Under the pieces are notes generated by a model that saw only the letters and a list, made by a program, of their open reading frames with translations, had not been told where the DNA came from and did no database searches. Made by a program: the position numbers and the translations under genes. 64,000 bases of DNA. It comes from Myxococcales bacterium (GTDB lineage: Bacteria > Myxococcota > Myxococcia > Myxococcales > Myxococcaceae). Positions within the stretch are counted from its first letter, which is position 1. The number at the start of each line of letters is the position of its first letter. Below, piece after piece: positions 52,158 to 61,401 of this stretch. The stretch is from the NCBI GenBank assembly GCA_020846875.1, contig JADLDB010000016.1:1-64000 (forward strand). The letters run 5' to 3'.

Positions 52158-52567
52158 GGCGCGCGCTCTTCGTGGTGCTGCTGCTGTCGGCCTGCACTAA
52201 GGACGCGCCGAAGCCGCTCAACCCGCAGCCGCCCTTCACGATGGAGAACGGCGTGGTGGTGCGCACGCTGCGGGCGGGCGACGGTGACGCGGCGAAGAAG
52301 GGCGACAAGATCACCATCCACTTCGTGGGCAGGCTGCTGGACGGCGGTGTGTTCGACAGCTCGCGCGAGCGGGGCGAGCCGATGAAGTTCTGGGTGGGGG
52401 AGGGGCAGGTGGTGGAGGGGCTGGACCAGGCGCTGCTGGGCGTGCGCGAGGGCGAGCTGCGGACGATCACCGTCCCCGCGAAGCTCGGCTACGGGATGGA
52501 GGCGAAGCCGAAGATCCCGGCCAACTCCACGCTGGTCTTCGAGGTGGAGTTGTTGGACGTGCGGTAG
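52154..52567 (+). CDS. FKBP-type peptidyl-prolyl isomerase lipoprotein
   Basis: 137 aa from GTG 52154, overlapping cutA by four bases. The signal peptide RRALFVVLLLSAC has a lipobox. The FKBP domain runs KKGDKITIHFVGRLLDGGVFDSSRERGEPMKFWVGEGQVVEGLDQAL through VFEVELLDV. It helps fold envelope proteins. Last gene of the operon. Confidence 0.92.
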   Translation: MRRALFVVLLLSACTKDAPKPLNPQPPFTMENGVVVRTLRAGDGDAAKKGDKITIHFVGRLLDGGVFDSSRERGEPMKFWVGEGQVVEGLDQALLGVREGELRTITVPAKLGYGMEAKPKIPANSTLVFEVELLDVR

Positions 52568-52576
52568 GCGGAACGA

Positions 52577-53011
52577 TCAGGGCTGGGGGATCCCCTTGTC
52601 TTCGGTGAGATCGTCGGCGAGCGCGCCGTGCGTCTCGGCGCGCACCTCCGCGTGGAAGGCCTCGTACTCGCGCCGCTCCACCTCGGTCATCTGATCGAGC
52701 GCGAAGTTGAGCTGCGCGCGGGCCTTCACCAGCCGCTTCTTCGCCTCGTCCACCTTCCGCTTCACCGCGAGGAACTCCGGGGCCTCCTCGCTGGTGACGC
52801 CGCCGACGCGCAGCTCTTCGAGGCGCCGGTCGCCGTCTGCCTCGATCGTCTCGCACTCGTGGACTTCCTTCGCCGTGGACCAGGCCAGCTTCTGCGCAGC
52901 GGACTTGAGGCGATCGAGGCCCACCTGCAGCGCCTTGCTCTCCAGCGTGTTGCGGGCCTGCGCCTCGAGGTGCTGCATCTTGAGGATCAGCTCGTCGACC
53001 GAGTCGGACAT
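52577..53011 (-). CDS. Coiled-coil protein of unknown function
   Basis: 144 aa from ATG 53011, almost entirely helical with long heptad runs (SVDELILKMQHLEAQARNTLESKALQVGLDRL and FLAVKRKVDEAKKRLVKARAQLNFALDQM). No signal peptide or known motif. Convergent with the FKBP gene and divergent from the AhpD-like gene. Confidence 0.7.
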   Translation of the reverse strand: MSDSVDELILKMQHLEAQARNTLESKALQVGLDRLKSAAQKLAWSTAKEVHECETIEADGDRRLEELRVGGVTSEEAPEFLAVKRKVDEAKKRLVKARAQLNFALDQMTEVERREYEAFHAEVRAETHGALADDLTEDKGIPQP

Positions 53012-53074
53012 GGGCGCAGCGTAACACCGGCGCGAGGCTTCAAAGACGCTCAGGACTTGGGGTATTGAGGGCTC

Positions 53075-53542
53075 ATGCACCAGCGTCTGGACTACAAGGT
53101 CGCCTCGCCCGGCGCGTTCAAGGCGATGCTCGGCGTCGAACAGCAGGTTCACCAGAGCGGGCTGGAGGACTCGCTGCTCGAGCTGATCAAGACGCGCGCT
53201 TCCCAGCTCAACGGCTGCGCCTGGTGCCTGGACATGCACACCAAGGACGCCCGAGCGCGCGGGGAGACGGAGCAGCGCCTGTACCTGCTGTCGTCCTGGC
53301 GTGAGGCGCCGTGCTACAGCGAGCGCGAGCGCGCGGCGCTGGCCTGGACCGAGGCCGTCACGCGGATCGCCGAGGGTGGGGTGCCCGGTGAGCTGTACTC
53401 GGAGGTCCGGCGCCACTTCGACGAGAAGCAGTTGGTCGATCTAACCCTCGCGATCATCGCGATCAACGGCTGGAACCGGATGAACGTCGCCTTCCAGACC
53501 GAGGTCGGCAGCTACGTCAGCCCGCATGGGCCGAAGCGCTGA
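53075..53542 (+). CDS. AhpD-like / carboxymuconolactone decarboxylase family protein
   Basis: 155 aa. The redox-active C48-A-W-C51 with His 55 lies in SQLNGCAWCLDMHTKDAR. This is the alkylhydroperoxidase AhpD core, with the C-terminal helix LTLAIIAINGWNRMNVAF. It likely reduces peroxides or acts in a related thiol pathway. The partner reductase is not visible here. Confidence 0.88.
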   Translation: MHQRLDYKVASPGAFKAMLGVEQQVHQSGLEDSLLELIKTRASQLNGCAWCLDMHTKDARARGETEQRLYLLSSWREAPCYSERERAALAWTEAVTRIAEGGVPGELYSEVRRHFDEKQLVDLTLAIIAINGWNRMNVAFQTEVGSYVSPHGPKR

Positions 53543-53587
53543 GGCGCCGAGTTGAGCCGCGCTGCTCGGGGGAGTACAAAGAGAGCC

Positions 53588-54169
53588 GTGGATGCACCCG
53601 AGCCCCTCGATGCCGAGTTTTCCCGCGCCGCCTTCCTCACCTCCTTCTGCTTCGCGCTCGTCTCGAGCGGCAGCTTGCTCTGTGTCCGGCTGGCGGAGGG
53701 CCACCCTGCCTTCAGTTGGCTCTGCAGCCTGGCGGTGACGGCTGGCGCGCTGCTCGTCGTCGTGGCGGCGAAGACCTCTGGAGTTCGCACGGCGGTGAGG
53801 GTCCGTCGCGCCCCGCTGGTCTGGCGCGCGCACCTGTGGGGGGCCGCGCTGGCCATCGCCCTCGTCCATCTGGCGATCCTGATCGCGCCGGCCGGAGGGC
53901 ACCTCACGGAGCGCCCGGCGCAGGTGGTCAACGACGCCGTCCTGATCGTGGCCACGCTCGGCCTGGTCTGGAGCTTCGTCTTCCGCCCGCAGCTCGTGAG
54001 GTCTGCCCTGCCGCTGCTCTCCTTCGGCGTCCTCGGTGGATACGCCGCGTCGATGGGGAGCTGGCACGTCGATCCCTTCCCGGGCCTCCAGGTCCAGCAC
54101 TTCGTGGTGCGGCAGGTCTTCTCGACGTCGGCGGCCCTGCTCGTCTTCTTCTTCGCGAGCGGAGCGTGA
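53588..54169 (+). CDS. Multi-pass membrane protein of unknown function
   Basis: 193 aa from GTG 53588 (TTG at 53552 possible). Five hydrophobic helices (AFLTSFCFALVSSGSLL, WLCSLAVTAGALLVVVAA, AALAIALVHLAILIA, AVLIVATLGLVWSFV, VFSTSAALLVFFF) span it. No family recognised. The stop overlaps the mgtC-type gene start by four bases, so the two proteins may act together in the membrane. Confidence 0.65.
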   Translation: MDAPEPLDAEFSRAAFLTSFCFALVSSGSLLCVRLAEGHPAFSWLCSLAVTAGALLVVVAAKTSGVRTAVRVRRAPLVWRAHLWGAALAIALVHLAILIAPAGGHLTERPAQVVNDAVLIVATLGLVWSFVFRPQLVRSALPLLSFGVLGGYAASMGSWHVDPFPGLQVQHFVVRQVFSTSAALLVFFFASGA

Positions 54170-54867
54170 GCGCGGCCGTGCTCGCGACGATCCCCTGGGA
54201 GTTGTTGCTTCGGATCGCGGTCGGCACGGTGCTGGGTGGGATCATCGGCTACGAGCGGGACATTCACGGGAGGCCCGCGGGCCTCCGCACCCACATGATC
54301 GTCGGCCTCGCGTCGGCCACCTTCATGGTGGTGTCCACGAATTTCGTCTACCACCAGCACTTCCAGCACGCGGACATGGTCGAGGTCGATGCGTCACGCA
54401 TCGCCGCTTCGATCGTCACGGGCATGGGCTTCCTCGCGGGCGGCGCCATCCTCCGCACGGGTGTCTCGGTGCAGGGGCTCACGACCGCGGCGGCGCTGTG
54501 GCTCGTCGGCGCCATTGGGATGGCCTCCGGGGCGGGGATGTTCGGGGTGGCGATCTTCGTCACCGTGATGGGCGTCATCGCGCTGACCGCCCTGCGGCGC
54601 TTCGAGGACAAGGACTCCCGCACCACGCATCGGCACCGGATCGATCTGGTCCTGGGCGAGGAGGTCTCGACGGCGCAGATCTCGACGAGGCTGCGTGAGC
54701 TGGGCGTGGCGGTCTCGACGGTGAAGCAGGAGCGGAAGCCCGAGAAGAAGACCCAGTCGCTCACGCTCGACGTCCGGGTCCCCGCGGAGGTGGACTTCGA
54801 GACGCTCGTCGGCTCGCTCGGCGCGGACCCTGGAGTGCGTCGCGTGCGCGTGGAGCGCGTGGCGTAG
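54166..54867 (+). CDS. MgtC/SapB family membrane protein
   Basis: 233 aa from GTG 54166. The N-terminal MgtC/SapB domain has LLRIAVGTVLGGIIGYERDIHGRPAGLRTHMIVGLASATFM and IVTGMGFLAGGAI. A cytoplasmic C-terminal ACT-like domain (about 160-233) follows. MgtC proteins affect membrane energetics and Mg2+ limitation responses; they do not transport Mg2+ themselves. Coupled to the upstream membrane protein. Confidence 0.92.
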   Translation: MSAAVLATIPWELLLRIAVGTVLGGIIGYERDIHGRPAGLRTHMIVGLASATFMVVSTNFVYHQHFQHADMVEVDASRIAASIVTGMGFLAGGAILRTGVSVQGLTTAAALWLVGAIGMASGAGMFGVAIFVTVMGVIALTALRRFEDKDSRTTHRHRIDLVLGEEVSTAQISTRLRELGVAVSTVKQERKPEKKTQSLTLDVRVPAEVDFETLVGSLGADPGVRRVRVERVA

Positions 54868-54931
54868 GGGCACCAGAGCGCGCTCAGCCGCCGCCCGTTA
54901 TGGTGCTTTGACTCCGCACCAAAGAGGCGTG

Positions 54932-56386
54932 ATGCGCGCGAAGCAGGACTGGAGAGGTCTTCGGCTCTACACCATCGGCCACTCCACCCGTTCCCTCGAC
55001 GAGCTGATCGCCGCGCTGCGGGCGGCTGGCGTGACGGTCCTCGCCGACATCCGGACCATCCCGCGCTCCCGCCACAACCCGCAGTTCAACCGCGACGCGC
55101 TGCGCAAGGCGCTTCGATCCCGACGGATCCGCTACGTCCACCTCCCGGCGCTCGGCGGCCTGCGCCATGCGCGGCCGGACTCGCCCAACGCCGGGTGGCG
55201 CAACGCGAGCTTTCGCGGCTACGCCGACTACATGCAGACCGAGGAGTTCGCCTCAGGCCTCGACGAGCTGCGCGCGTCCGCGGCGGAGGGCACGGTGGCG
55301 TTGATGTGCGCGGAGGCCGTGCCATGGCGGTGCCACCGGTCGCTCGTCGCCGACGCGTTGACCGCGCGGGGCGCGCACGTCGAGCACCTCACGGGCGCCG
55401 GCCGCCCCAGGCCGCATCGACTCACGCCCTTCGCGCGAGTCGAGGGCGCGCAAGTCACCTACCCGTTCGATCCGTCCGGGAGCGGCCGGCTCGCGACTTC
55501 GGCTCCCTTTCACCTGGAGGCGACGGTGCGCGCGCTGCAGCGTCGCGCGGGGAACCTGGTCGATCTGTGGGAGCAGGGGAGGTACGTGAGGGTGCTCGGG
55601 GCGCGCACCGGCCTCGCGCTCCTGGAGGTGTCGAATCGAGGGACGATCGAGCGCCCCGACGTCCGGTACGCGGTGCTGCGTGGCGCCAGGGCGGGGACGC
55701 ACGAAGCGACGCTGAGGAGGATGCTTGGCCTCGACGTCGATCCCCGGCCTCTCCAGCGCGCCGCGGAGGCGGAGGCCCGTCTGGTGTCCACCGCGCGCGC
55801 GCTGCGCGGCATGCGGCCTCCCAGGTTCGCCGGGCTCTTCGATGCGTTCGCCAGCGTGGTGCCCTTTCAGCAGGTGAGCCTCGACGCCGGTGTGGCGATC
55901 GTCAACCGGCTGGTCGAGCGCTTCGGGCGGATCATCAAGCACGGCGGCCGGACGTTCCACGCCTTCCCCAGCGCCGAGGTGGTGGCGGGGGCGCGGGTCG
56001 ACAGCATCGCCCGCAGCGGCCTGAGCCACCGGAAGGCGGAGACGCTTCGCCGGATCGCGCGCGCCATCAGCACGGGAGAACTCACCGAGTCCCGGCTCGT
56101 CCACCTGGGAAACGAAGAGGCGATCCGCCTGCTGTGCGAGCTGCCCGGCATTGGGCCCTGGACCGCGACGGTGGTGCTGCTGCGAGGGCTGGGGCGGCTC
56201 GACGTCTTTCCTCCGGGGGATGTCGGGGTCGCGCGAGGCCTGGGCGCCTTGCTCCGCTTGCGGCCCGGCGCCTCGCACGAGCGCGCTGTCGAGCGCTTCG
56301 GTGACGTGCGCGGGTACCTGTACTTCCTCTCGCTCGGGGCGTCGCTCCTGGCCCGCGGCCTCGTTCACGCAGCGCCGGCGCCGTGA
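54932..56386 (+). CDS. DUF488 domain fused to AlkA-type 3-methyladenine DNA glycosylase
   Basis: 484 aa. Residues about 12-160 are DUF488: YTIGHSTRSLDEL, DIRTIPRSRHNPQFN, then MCAEAVPWRCHRSLVADAL. A short junction (about 165-195) leads to an AlkA-like glycosylase (about 195-484). This has the helix-hairpin-helix LPGIGPWTA at about 403 and a GDV segment with the candidate catalytic Asp 430. The glycosylase should remove alkylated bases. DUF488 has no established role. I chose ATG 54932, with AGAGG five bases ahead; GTG 54929 and TTG 54908 are alternatives. Confidence 0.88.
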   Translation: MRAKQDWRGLRLYTIGHSTRSLDELIAALRAAGVTVLADIRTIPRSRHNPQFNRDALRKALRSRRIRYVHLPALGGLRHARPDSPNAGWRNASFRGYADYMQTEEFASGLDELRASAAEGTVALMCAEAVPWRCHRSLVADALTARGAHVEHLTGAGRPRPHRLTPFARVEGAQVTYPFDPSGSGRLATSAPFHLEATVRALQRRAGNLVDLWEQGRYVRVLGARTGLALLEVSNRGTIERPDVRYAVLRGARAGTHEATLRRMLGLDVDPRPLQRAAEAEARLVSTARALRGMRPPRFAGLFDAFASVVPFQQVSLDAGVAIVNRLVERFGRIIKHGGRTFHAFPSAEVVAGARVDSIARSGLSHRKAETLRRIARAISTGELTESRLVHLGNEEAIRLLCELPGIGPWTATVVLLRGLGRLDVFPPGDVGVARGLGALLRLRPGASHERAVERFGDVRGYLYFLSLGASLLARGLVHAAPAP

Positions 56387-56393
56387 TCTTCCG

Positions 56394-57206
56394 TCAGGTG
56401 CTCACTCGTCCGGACCTGGGCTCATCCAACACCGCGCGCAGCACGTCCGGGAGGTCGGTCATGATCCCGCCCACGCCGTCGGCGATCGCCTGCCGCATCT
56501 GCGCCGGATCGTCGACCGTCCACACGTTGATCCACTTGCCCTTCGCCGCCGCTGCGCGCGCCAGTTGCGCGTCGAAGACGACCAACCCTTCCCACTCGTA
56601 CGGCAGGTCGAGGACCGTCCACGGGCCCTCGGGGGGCTCCTCGCCGCCCTTCACCGCGAAGACGAACGCCGCCAGTGCGTTGGCCGGGAAGAAGTAACAC
56701 GCGTCGGGCAACACCTTCACCAGCTCCTCGCCGATCCCGTCGTGCTCCGAGCCGATGCACAGCCGATCCAGCTCGTCGGTGCCGCGCACCAGGTCGACGA
56801 AGGGCGCCAGCGCGGCCTCGTCCTTGAGCTCTACGTTGATCTTGAGCCCGGGGAAGGCGGACAGCACGTCGGAGAGCCGTGACAGGCCAATGCCTCTTCC
56901 CCGCAGCGGCGTCCCGGAGCCACCGGCGGGCGTGAAGTGGAAGGCCGCGTCCAGCTTCGAGAGCTCGGCCCAGGGGAGATTCTTGAGCGCCCCGGTGCCA
57001 TTCGTGCAGCGCTCCAGCGTCGCGTCGTGCGCCACCACCACCACGCCGTCCCGCGAGGCATGCACGTCCAGCTCCAGCATGTCGGTGCGATGCACCTTCA
57101 CCGCGTGCTCGAAGGCGTACAGCGTGTTCTCCGGGTAGCGCTTCGCGCCGCCGCGATGACAGATGTGCAGCGGGGCCTCCAGCCCGGAGAAGAAGCGGTG
57201 CCTCAC
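56394..57206 (-). CDS. Glycerophosphodiester phosphodiesterase family protein
   Basis: 270 aa from GTG 57206, overlapping the thiolase stop (GTGA). [23 protein letters not shown] carries the first catalytic His and metal Glu, [28 protein letters not shown] the second His, and VELKDEA another metal residue. It hydrolyses glycerophosphodiesters to glycerol-3-phosphate and an alcohol. No signal peptide is visible; the start [12 protein letters not shown] is immediate. Last gene of the alcohol dehydrogenase-thiolase operon. Confidence 0.9.
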   Translation of the reverse strand: MRHRFFSGLEAPLHICHRGGAKRYPENTLYAFEHAVKVHRTDMLELDVHASRDGVVVVAHDATLERCTNGTGALKNLPWAELSKLDAAFHFTPAGGSGTPLRGRGIGLSRLSDVLSAFPGLKINVELKDEAALAPFVDLVRGTDELDRLCIGSEHDGIGEELVKVLPDACYFFPANALAAFVFAVKGGEEPPEGPWTVLDLPYEWEGLVVFDAQLARAAAAKGKWINVWTVDDPAQMRQAIADGVGGIMTDLPDVLRAVLDEPRSGRVST

Positions 57207-58402
57207 GGCGCCTCGAACGTCGCGGCGATGCCCTGGCCCACGCCGATGCACATGGTCGCCAGGCCGCGCTTCGCGCCACGCGCCTTCATCGCGTGCAACA
57301 GCGTGGTGACGATCCGCGCGCCGCTCATCCCGAGGGGATGCCCGAGGGCGATCGCGCCTCCATGGACGTTCACCCGCGAGGGATCGAGCTCCAGCTCCCT
57401 CACGCACGCCAACGACTGCGCCGCGAAGGCCTCGTTCAGCTCGACCAGCTCCACGTGCGGCACCGTCCACCCCGCGCGCGCCAGCGCCTGCTTCGACGCC
57501 GGCACCGGACCGACGCCCATCACCCGCGGGCTGACCCCCGCCGTGCCGCTGGAGACGAAGCGCCCGAGCGGCGCCTTGCCCCACTTCGCCAGCGCCTTCT
57601 CGCTCATCAGCACCACCGCCGACGCGCCGTCGTTGAGCGAGGAGGAGTTGCCCGCCGTCACCGTGCCGCCCTTGCGGAAGGCGGCCTTCAGCGTGGCCAG
57701 CTTCTCCAGCGTGGAGTCCGCCCGCGGCTGCTCGTCCGCGCTCACCACCAGCGGCGGTCCCTTCTTCTGCGGCAGCTCGACCGGCACCACCTCTGCGGCG
57801 AAGGCACCCGCCTGCTGCGCGGCCACCGCTTTCTGGTGGGAGGCGAGCGCGAAGCGATCCTGATCTTCCCGGGCGATCTTCCACTGCTCGGCCACGTTCT
57901 CCGCCGTCTCGCCCATCGCCTCGAGCGGGAAGAGCGCCTCCAGCTTCGCGTTCGGGTAGCGCCAGCCCAGCGCGGTGTCCCACGACTCCAGCTTGCCGCC
58001 CGGGAAGGCCTCGGACGGCTTGGGCGTGGACCACGGCGCGCGCGTCATCGACTCCACGCCGCCGGCCACCACGAGATCCGCTTCGCCGAGGCGGATCTGC
58101 CGCGCCCCCTGGATGATCGCGTCCAGGCCGCTGCCGCACAGGCGATTGACGGTGGCCGCGGGCACCGAGTCGGGCAGCCCCGAGAGCAGGGTCGCCATGC
58201 GCGCCACGTTGCGGTTGTCCTCGCCCGCCTGGTTCGCGCAGCCCAGGTACAGCTCGTCTACCAGCGCCCCCTCGACGCCCGCGCGCGCCAGCACCGCGCG
58301 GATCACCAGCGCCGCGAGATCGTCCGGCCGCACGTCCTTCAGCGCGCCACGGTGCTTGCCGATAGGCGTGCGAACCGCGTCCACCACGAAGCAGGCGCTC
58401 AT
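57203..58402 (-). CDS. Acetyl-CoA C-acyltransferase (thiolase)
   Basis: 399 aa. The active-site nucleophile C89 is in [11 protein letters not shown], the [10 protein letters not shown] motif and [11 protein letters not shown] carry the catalytic His, and the second Cys is in TMCIGVGQG. It thiolyses 3-ketoacyl-CoA in beta-oxidation or condenses acetyl-CoA. The loop reads CIGVGQG where CIGGGQG is usual. It overlaps the zinc dehydrogenase gene and the GDPD gene by four bases each. Confidence 0.93.
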   Translation of the reverse strand: MSACFVVDAVRTPIGKHRGALKDVRPDDLAALVIRAVLARAGVEGALVDELYLGCANQAGEDNRNVARMATLLSGLPDSVPAATVNRLCGSGLDAIIQGARQIRLGEADLVVAGGVESMTRAPWSTPKPSEAFPGGKLESWDTALGWRYPNAKLEALFPLEAMGETAENVAEQWKIAREDQDRFALASHQKAVAAQQAGAFAAEVVPVELPQKKGPPLVVSADEQPRADSTLEKLATLKAAFRKGGTVTAGNSSSLNDGASAVVLMSEKALAKWGKAPLGRFVSSGTAGVSPRVMGVGPVPASKQALARAGWTVPHVELVELNEAFAAQSLACVRELELDPSRVNVHGGAIALGHPLGMSGARIVTTLLHAMKARGAKRGLATMCIGVGQGIAATFEAP

Positions 58403-59427
58403 GGCGTCAGCACCACGTTCCCGAAGGACTTGCGATCGGTGAGCAGCCCGTGCGCCTCGGCGGCGTGGGACAGCGGCAGCACCCGGTCCATCACCGGCTT
58501 CAGCTTCCCGGCCTCCACCAGCTCGAGGATCCGGAAGAGTTCTCCCTTGCTGCCCATCGTCGATCCCAACAACGAGATCGACTTGTAGAACAGCACCCGC
58601 AGATCGAGCTTCACGTCGGGACCGGTGGTGGCGCCGCACGTCACCAGGCGCCCGCCCTTCGGCAGGCACAGCACCGACTTGTCCCAGGTGCTGGCGCCGA
58701 CGTGCTCGAACACCACGTCCACCAGGCGGCGGCTGGTCAGCTTCTTCACCTCTTCGAGGAAGTCGGCCTGCGCGTAGTTGATGACGTGATCGGCGCCCAG
58801 CGCCTTCGCCTTCTCCAGCTTCTCCGGCGTCGACGCGGTGGCGATCACCTTCGCGCCCGCCAGCTTCGCGATCTGCACCCCGGCGCTGCCGACGCCCGAG
58901 CCCGCCGCGTGGATCAGCACCGTCTCGCCAGGCCGGAGCTGCGCGCGCGTCATCAGCATGTGCCAGGCGGTGAGGAAGGTGAGGGGCAGGCAGGCCGACT
59001 CCTCGAAGGACAGCGCCTTCGGCTTCGGGAGGATGTTCTGCCGCGGCACGCACACGTACTCCGCGTAGCCGCCGCGGACGTGCTCGCCGAGGATCGCGTA
59101 GCTGCGGCACAGCGCGTCTTCGCCCGACAAGCACCTCTCGCACGCGCCGCACGACAGCCCCGGGTTCACCAGCACCTCCAGGCCCGGCTTCAAGTCGCTC
59201 ACCTCCGCGCCCACCGCGTCGATGACGCCCGCAACGTCGCTGCCCAGCACGTGGGGCATTTCCAGCCTGAGCCCCGCCCACCCCTTGCGCACCCAGACGT
59301 CGAGGTGGTTGAGCGCCACCGCCTTCACCTTCACCCGCACCTCTCTCGCGCGGGGCTCGGGCGTCGAAAGTTCCGTCATTTCGAGGACTTCTGGGCCTCC
59401 GTGCTGGCGGAAGGCGATGGCTTTCAT
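58399..59427 (-). CDS. Zinc-binding medium-chain dehydrogenase (quinone oxidoreductase / alcohol dehydrogenase family)
   Basis: 342 aa from ATG 59427 with GGAG 8 bases upstream (GTG 59433 possible). Four structural-zinc cysteines occur in [25 protein letters not shown] and [30 protein letters not shown] form the NAD(P)-binding Rossmann domain. The substrate (alcohol, enoyl or quinone) is not clear; the thiolase downstream suggests acyl-CoA or ketone metabolism. Confidence 0.9.
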   Translation of the reverse strand: MKAIAFRQHGGPEVLEMTELSTPEPRAREVRVKVKAVALNHLDVWVRKGWAGLRLEMPHVLGSDVAGVIDAVGAEVSDLKPGLEVLVNPGLSCGACERCLSGEDALCRSYAILGEHVRGGYAEYVCVPRQNILPKPKALSFEESACLPLTFLTAWHMLMTRAQLRPGETVLIHAAGSGVGSAGVQIAKLAGAKVIATASTPEKLEKAKALGADHVINYAQADFLEEVKKLTSRRLVDVVFEHVGASTWDKSVLCLPKGGRLVTCGATTGPDVKLDLRVLFYKSISLLGSTMGSKGELFRILELVEAGKLKPVMDRVLPLSHAAEAHGLLTDRKSFGNVVLTP

Positions 59428-59543
59428 GGTCACGACTCCGTGCTTGCCGCGTTGGGGTGCCGTCGTGCTATTCGCGTCCGCGACGGCCGGTCGCGCCCGC
59501 TTCTAGAGGCGGTCGCTACGAAAATCTACGGGAGCTTCGAGAC

Positions 59544-60647
59544 ATGATGACGCGTGCAGTGGTGCTGGGTGCAGCGATCGCTTTGGTGGCCTGCGGACCG
59601 GCTCGTCCGACGAATGACGCGGGGCAGGGAGGAGGCACCGGAGGCGGCACTACCGGCGGTGGGTCCGGCGGAGGCTCGGGTGGGGGGACGGGCGGCGGCT
59701 CCGGCGGAGGCTCGGGCGGCGGGAGCGGCGGAGGCACGGGTGGAGGCTCGGGTGGCGGCGGTGGCAGCTCCTTCGCCTGGGACGGCGGCAAGACGATCGA
59801 CGCGGTGAGGGGCGCGCGCTTCTGCCAGGAGAACGTAGAGGTGGACGGCGTGATCGTCACCGCGCTCGAGAACGAGTTTCAGGGAGGGCAGGGGGACTGG
59901 CAGTCGCAGTTCTGGGTGGCCGACCCGAACGATCCGACGATCGGCATGTACGTCGACAAGTTCTACACGGACCTGCCCGGCCCGCACCGCGTCGCGGTGG
60001 GCGACGTGGTCAACCTGAAGGGCTACGTGAAGCACGAGTCGGCGCACAACGATCGCACCGCGTACCGCTTCGTCTTCGGCAGCCAGTTCGGCTGTGGCCC
60101 GATGCTGCAGGGCAAGCTGGAGATCACCGCGGTGAGCGACGCCGGGACTGTCTTCTACAACCCGACGGCCCCTGGCTTCGGCGACGCGATGGGCGGCAGC
60201 GCGCGGCCCGACCCGGAGCTCGGCTCGGCGCTGGTGGAGATCCCCGGCCCGCTGGTGCTGACCGACGCGGCGCCTGAGGCGTTCAAGCGCATCTCCGGGA
60301 GCACCACCGACACCACCGTCTACGGCTTCGAGGTGACGGGCGGGATCCTGGTGAACAACTTCAACACCTACGATCTCCGCCGCAGCGACGGCGGCGTCAC
60401 CCTTCGCTGCGACTGGCGGGCGATCGCGCTCGACGCGGGCACGGGCACGGTCGTCTTCCCCAACGGCATCCGCGGGGTGTGGGACACGTACTCGCACGCA
60501 CCCTGCCGTGACGGCGGCACCAGTTGCAACGACGGCTTCACCCAGCGCGACTCAGGCATCGTCCCGGGCACCAGCAACACGTACACCTACGTGCTGTACC
60601 CGACGAGCTGCGGCGATCTGCAGGGCTACGTGGACGCGGGGCCCTGA
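59544..60647 (+). CDS. Lipoprotein with Gly-Gly-Gly-Ser spacer and a nucleic-acid/OB-like C-terminal domain
   Basis: 367 aa. The type II signal peptide ends IALVAC. About 45 residues of GGGSGGGTGGG repeats follow, then a globular part starting SSFAWDGGKTIDAVRGARFCQENVEVDGVIVTAL. That segment and VAVGDVVNLKGYVKHESA resemble OB-fold domains in extracellular nuclease-like proteins, but no catalytic motif was seen. Disulfide-capable Cys near the end (CRDGGTSCNDG). Surface location inferred. GGAG precedes ATG 59544. Confidence 0.7.
   Translation: MMTRAVVLGAAIALVACGPARPTNDAGQGGGTGGGTTGGGSGGGSGGGTGGGSGGGSGGGSGGGTGGGSGGGGGSSFAWDGGKTIDAVRGARFCQENVEVDGVIVTALENEFQGGQGDWQSQFWVADPNDPTIGMYVDKFYTDLPGPHRVAVGDVVNLKGYVKHESAHNDRTAYRFVFGSQFGCGPMLQGKLEITAVSDAGTVFYNPTAPGFGDAMGGSARPDPELGSALVEIPGPLVLTDAAPEAFKRISGSTTDTTVYGFEVTGGILVNNFNTYDLRRSDGGVTLRCDWRAIALDAGTGTVVFPNGIRGVWDTYSHAPCRDGGTSCNDGFTQRDSGIVPGTSNTYTYVLYPTSCGDLQGYVDAGP
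59628..59771 (+). repeat. Gly/Ser/Thr linker repeat
   Basis: Tandem GGCGGAGGCTCG-type units of about 12-15 bases encode GGGS/GGGT linker sequence in the lipoprotein at 59544. Confidence 0.6.
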
Positions 60648-60653
60648 TCGGCC

Positions 60654-61397
60654 ATGCTGAACGCGACGGTCGACGGCGGCATCGGGCACCTCGAGCTCGA
60701 CCGGCCCGAGGTGCGCAACGCCATCAACCGCGAGCTGTGCGAGGTGATGGGCCGCACGCTGGACGAGTGGGCGGCGCGGGACGACGTGCGGGCGGTGGTG
60801 ATCTCCGGGGCGGGGGGCAAGGCCTTCGCCGCCGGCGCGGACATCGCCGAGTTGAAGGAGCGCACCCACAAGGAGTCCTTCCTCGCCTGGACCCAGCGCC
60901 TCCTGCAGAAGGTGGAGGACTTTCCGCGTCCGACCATCGCGGCCCTCGACGGCTACGCGCTGGGCGGCGGGCTGGAGCTGGCGCTGGCGTGTGATCTCCG
61001 CGTGGCGGCGAAGACGGCGAAGGTGGGCCTGCCCGAGGTGACGCTGGGCATCTACCCGTCGGCGGGGGGCAGCTGGCGGCTCCCGCGGATCGTCGGCCTG
61101 GGCCGCGCGAAGGAGCTCGTCTTCACCGGGCGCATCGTCGCCGCGGAGGAGGCCAGCCGCTGGGGCCTGTTCGAGTCGCTGGTGGAGGCGGACGCGCTGT
61201 CCGAGGCGAAGCGGATCGCCGGCCTCATCGCCGCCAATGCCCCGCTGGCCGTGCAGGTGGCCAAGGTGTCGCTCAATGCGCTGGCCAGGCGCGAGGCCGC
61301 GGCCCCGGTGGAGTGGCTGGGCCAGGCGCTGTTGTTCGACTCCGAAGAGAAGCGCGCGCGGATGACGGCGTTTCTCGAGAAGAAGTCGAAGAAGTAG
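60654..61397 (+). CDS. Enoyl-CoA hydratase/isomerase family protein
   Basis: 247 aa. The crotonase fold is clear: oxyanion-hole segment AGGKAFAAGADIAEL, then ALDGYALGGGLELALACDLRVAA, and catalytic Glu residues in LPEVTLGIYPSAGGSWRLPR and AKELVFTG. It hydrates enoyl-CoA in beta-oxidation. Six bases after the lipoprotein gene, so possibly co-transcribed, although the functions look unrelated. Convergent with the 848-aa lipoprotein gene. Confidence 0.92.
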   Translation: MLNATVDGGIGHLELDRPEVRNAINRELCEVMGRTLDEWAARDDVRAVVISGAGGKAFAAGADIAELKERTHKESFLAWTQRLLQKVEDFPRPTIAALDGYALGGGLELALACDLRVAAKTAKVGLPEVTLGIYPSAGGSWRLPRIVGLGRAKELVFTGRIVAAEEASRWGLFESLVEADALSEAKRIAGLIAANAPLAVQVAKVSLNALARREAAAPVEWLGQALLFDSEEKRARMTAFLEKKSKK

Positions 61398-61401
61398 CGA
61401 C

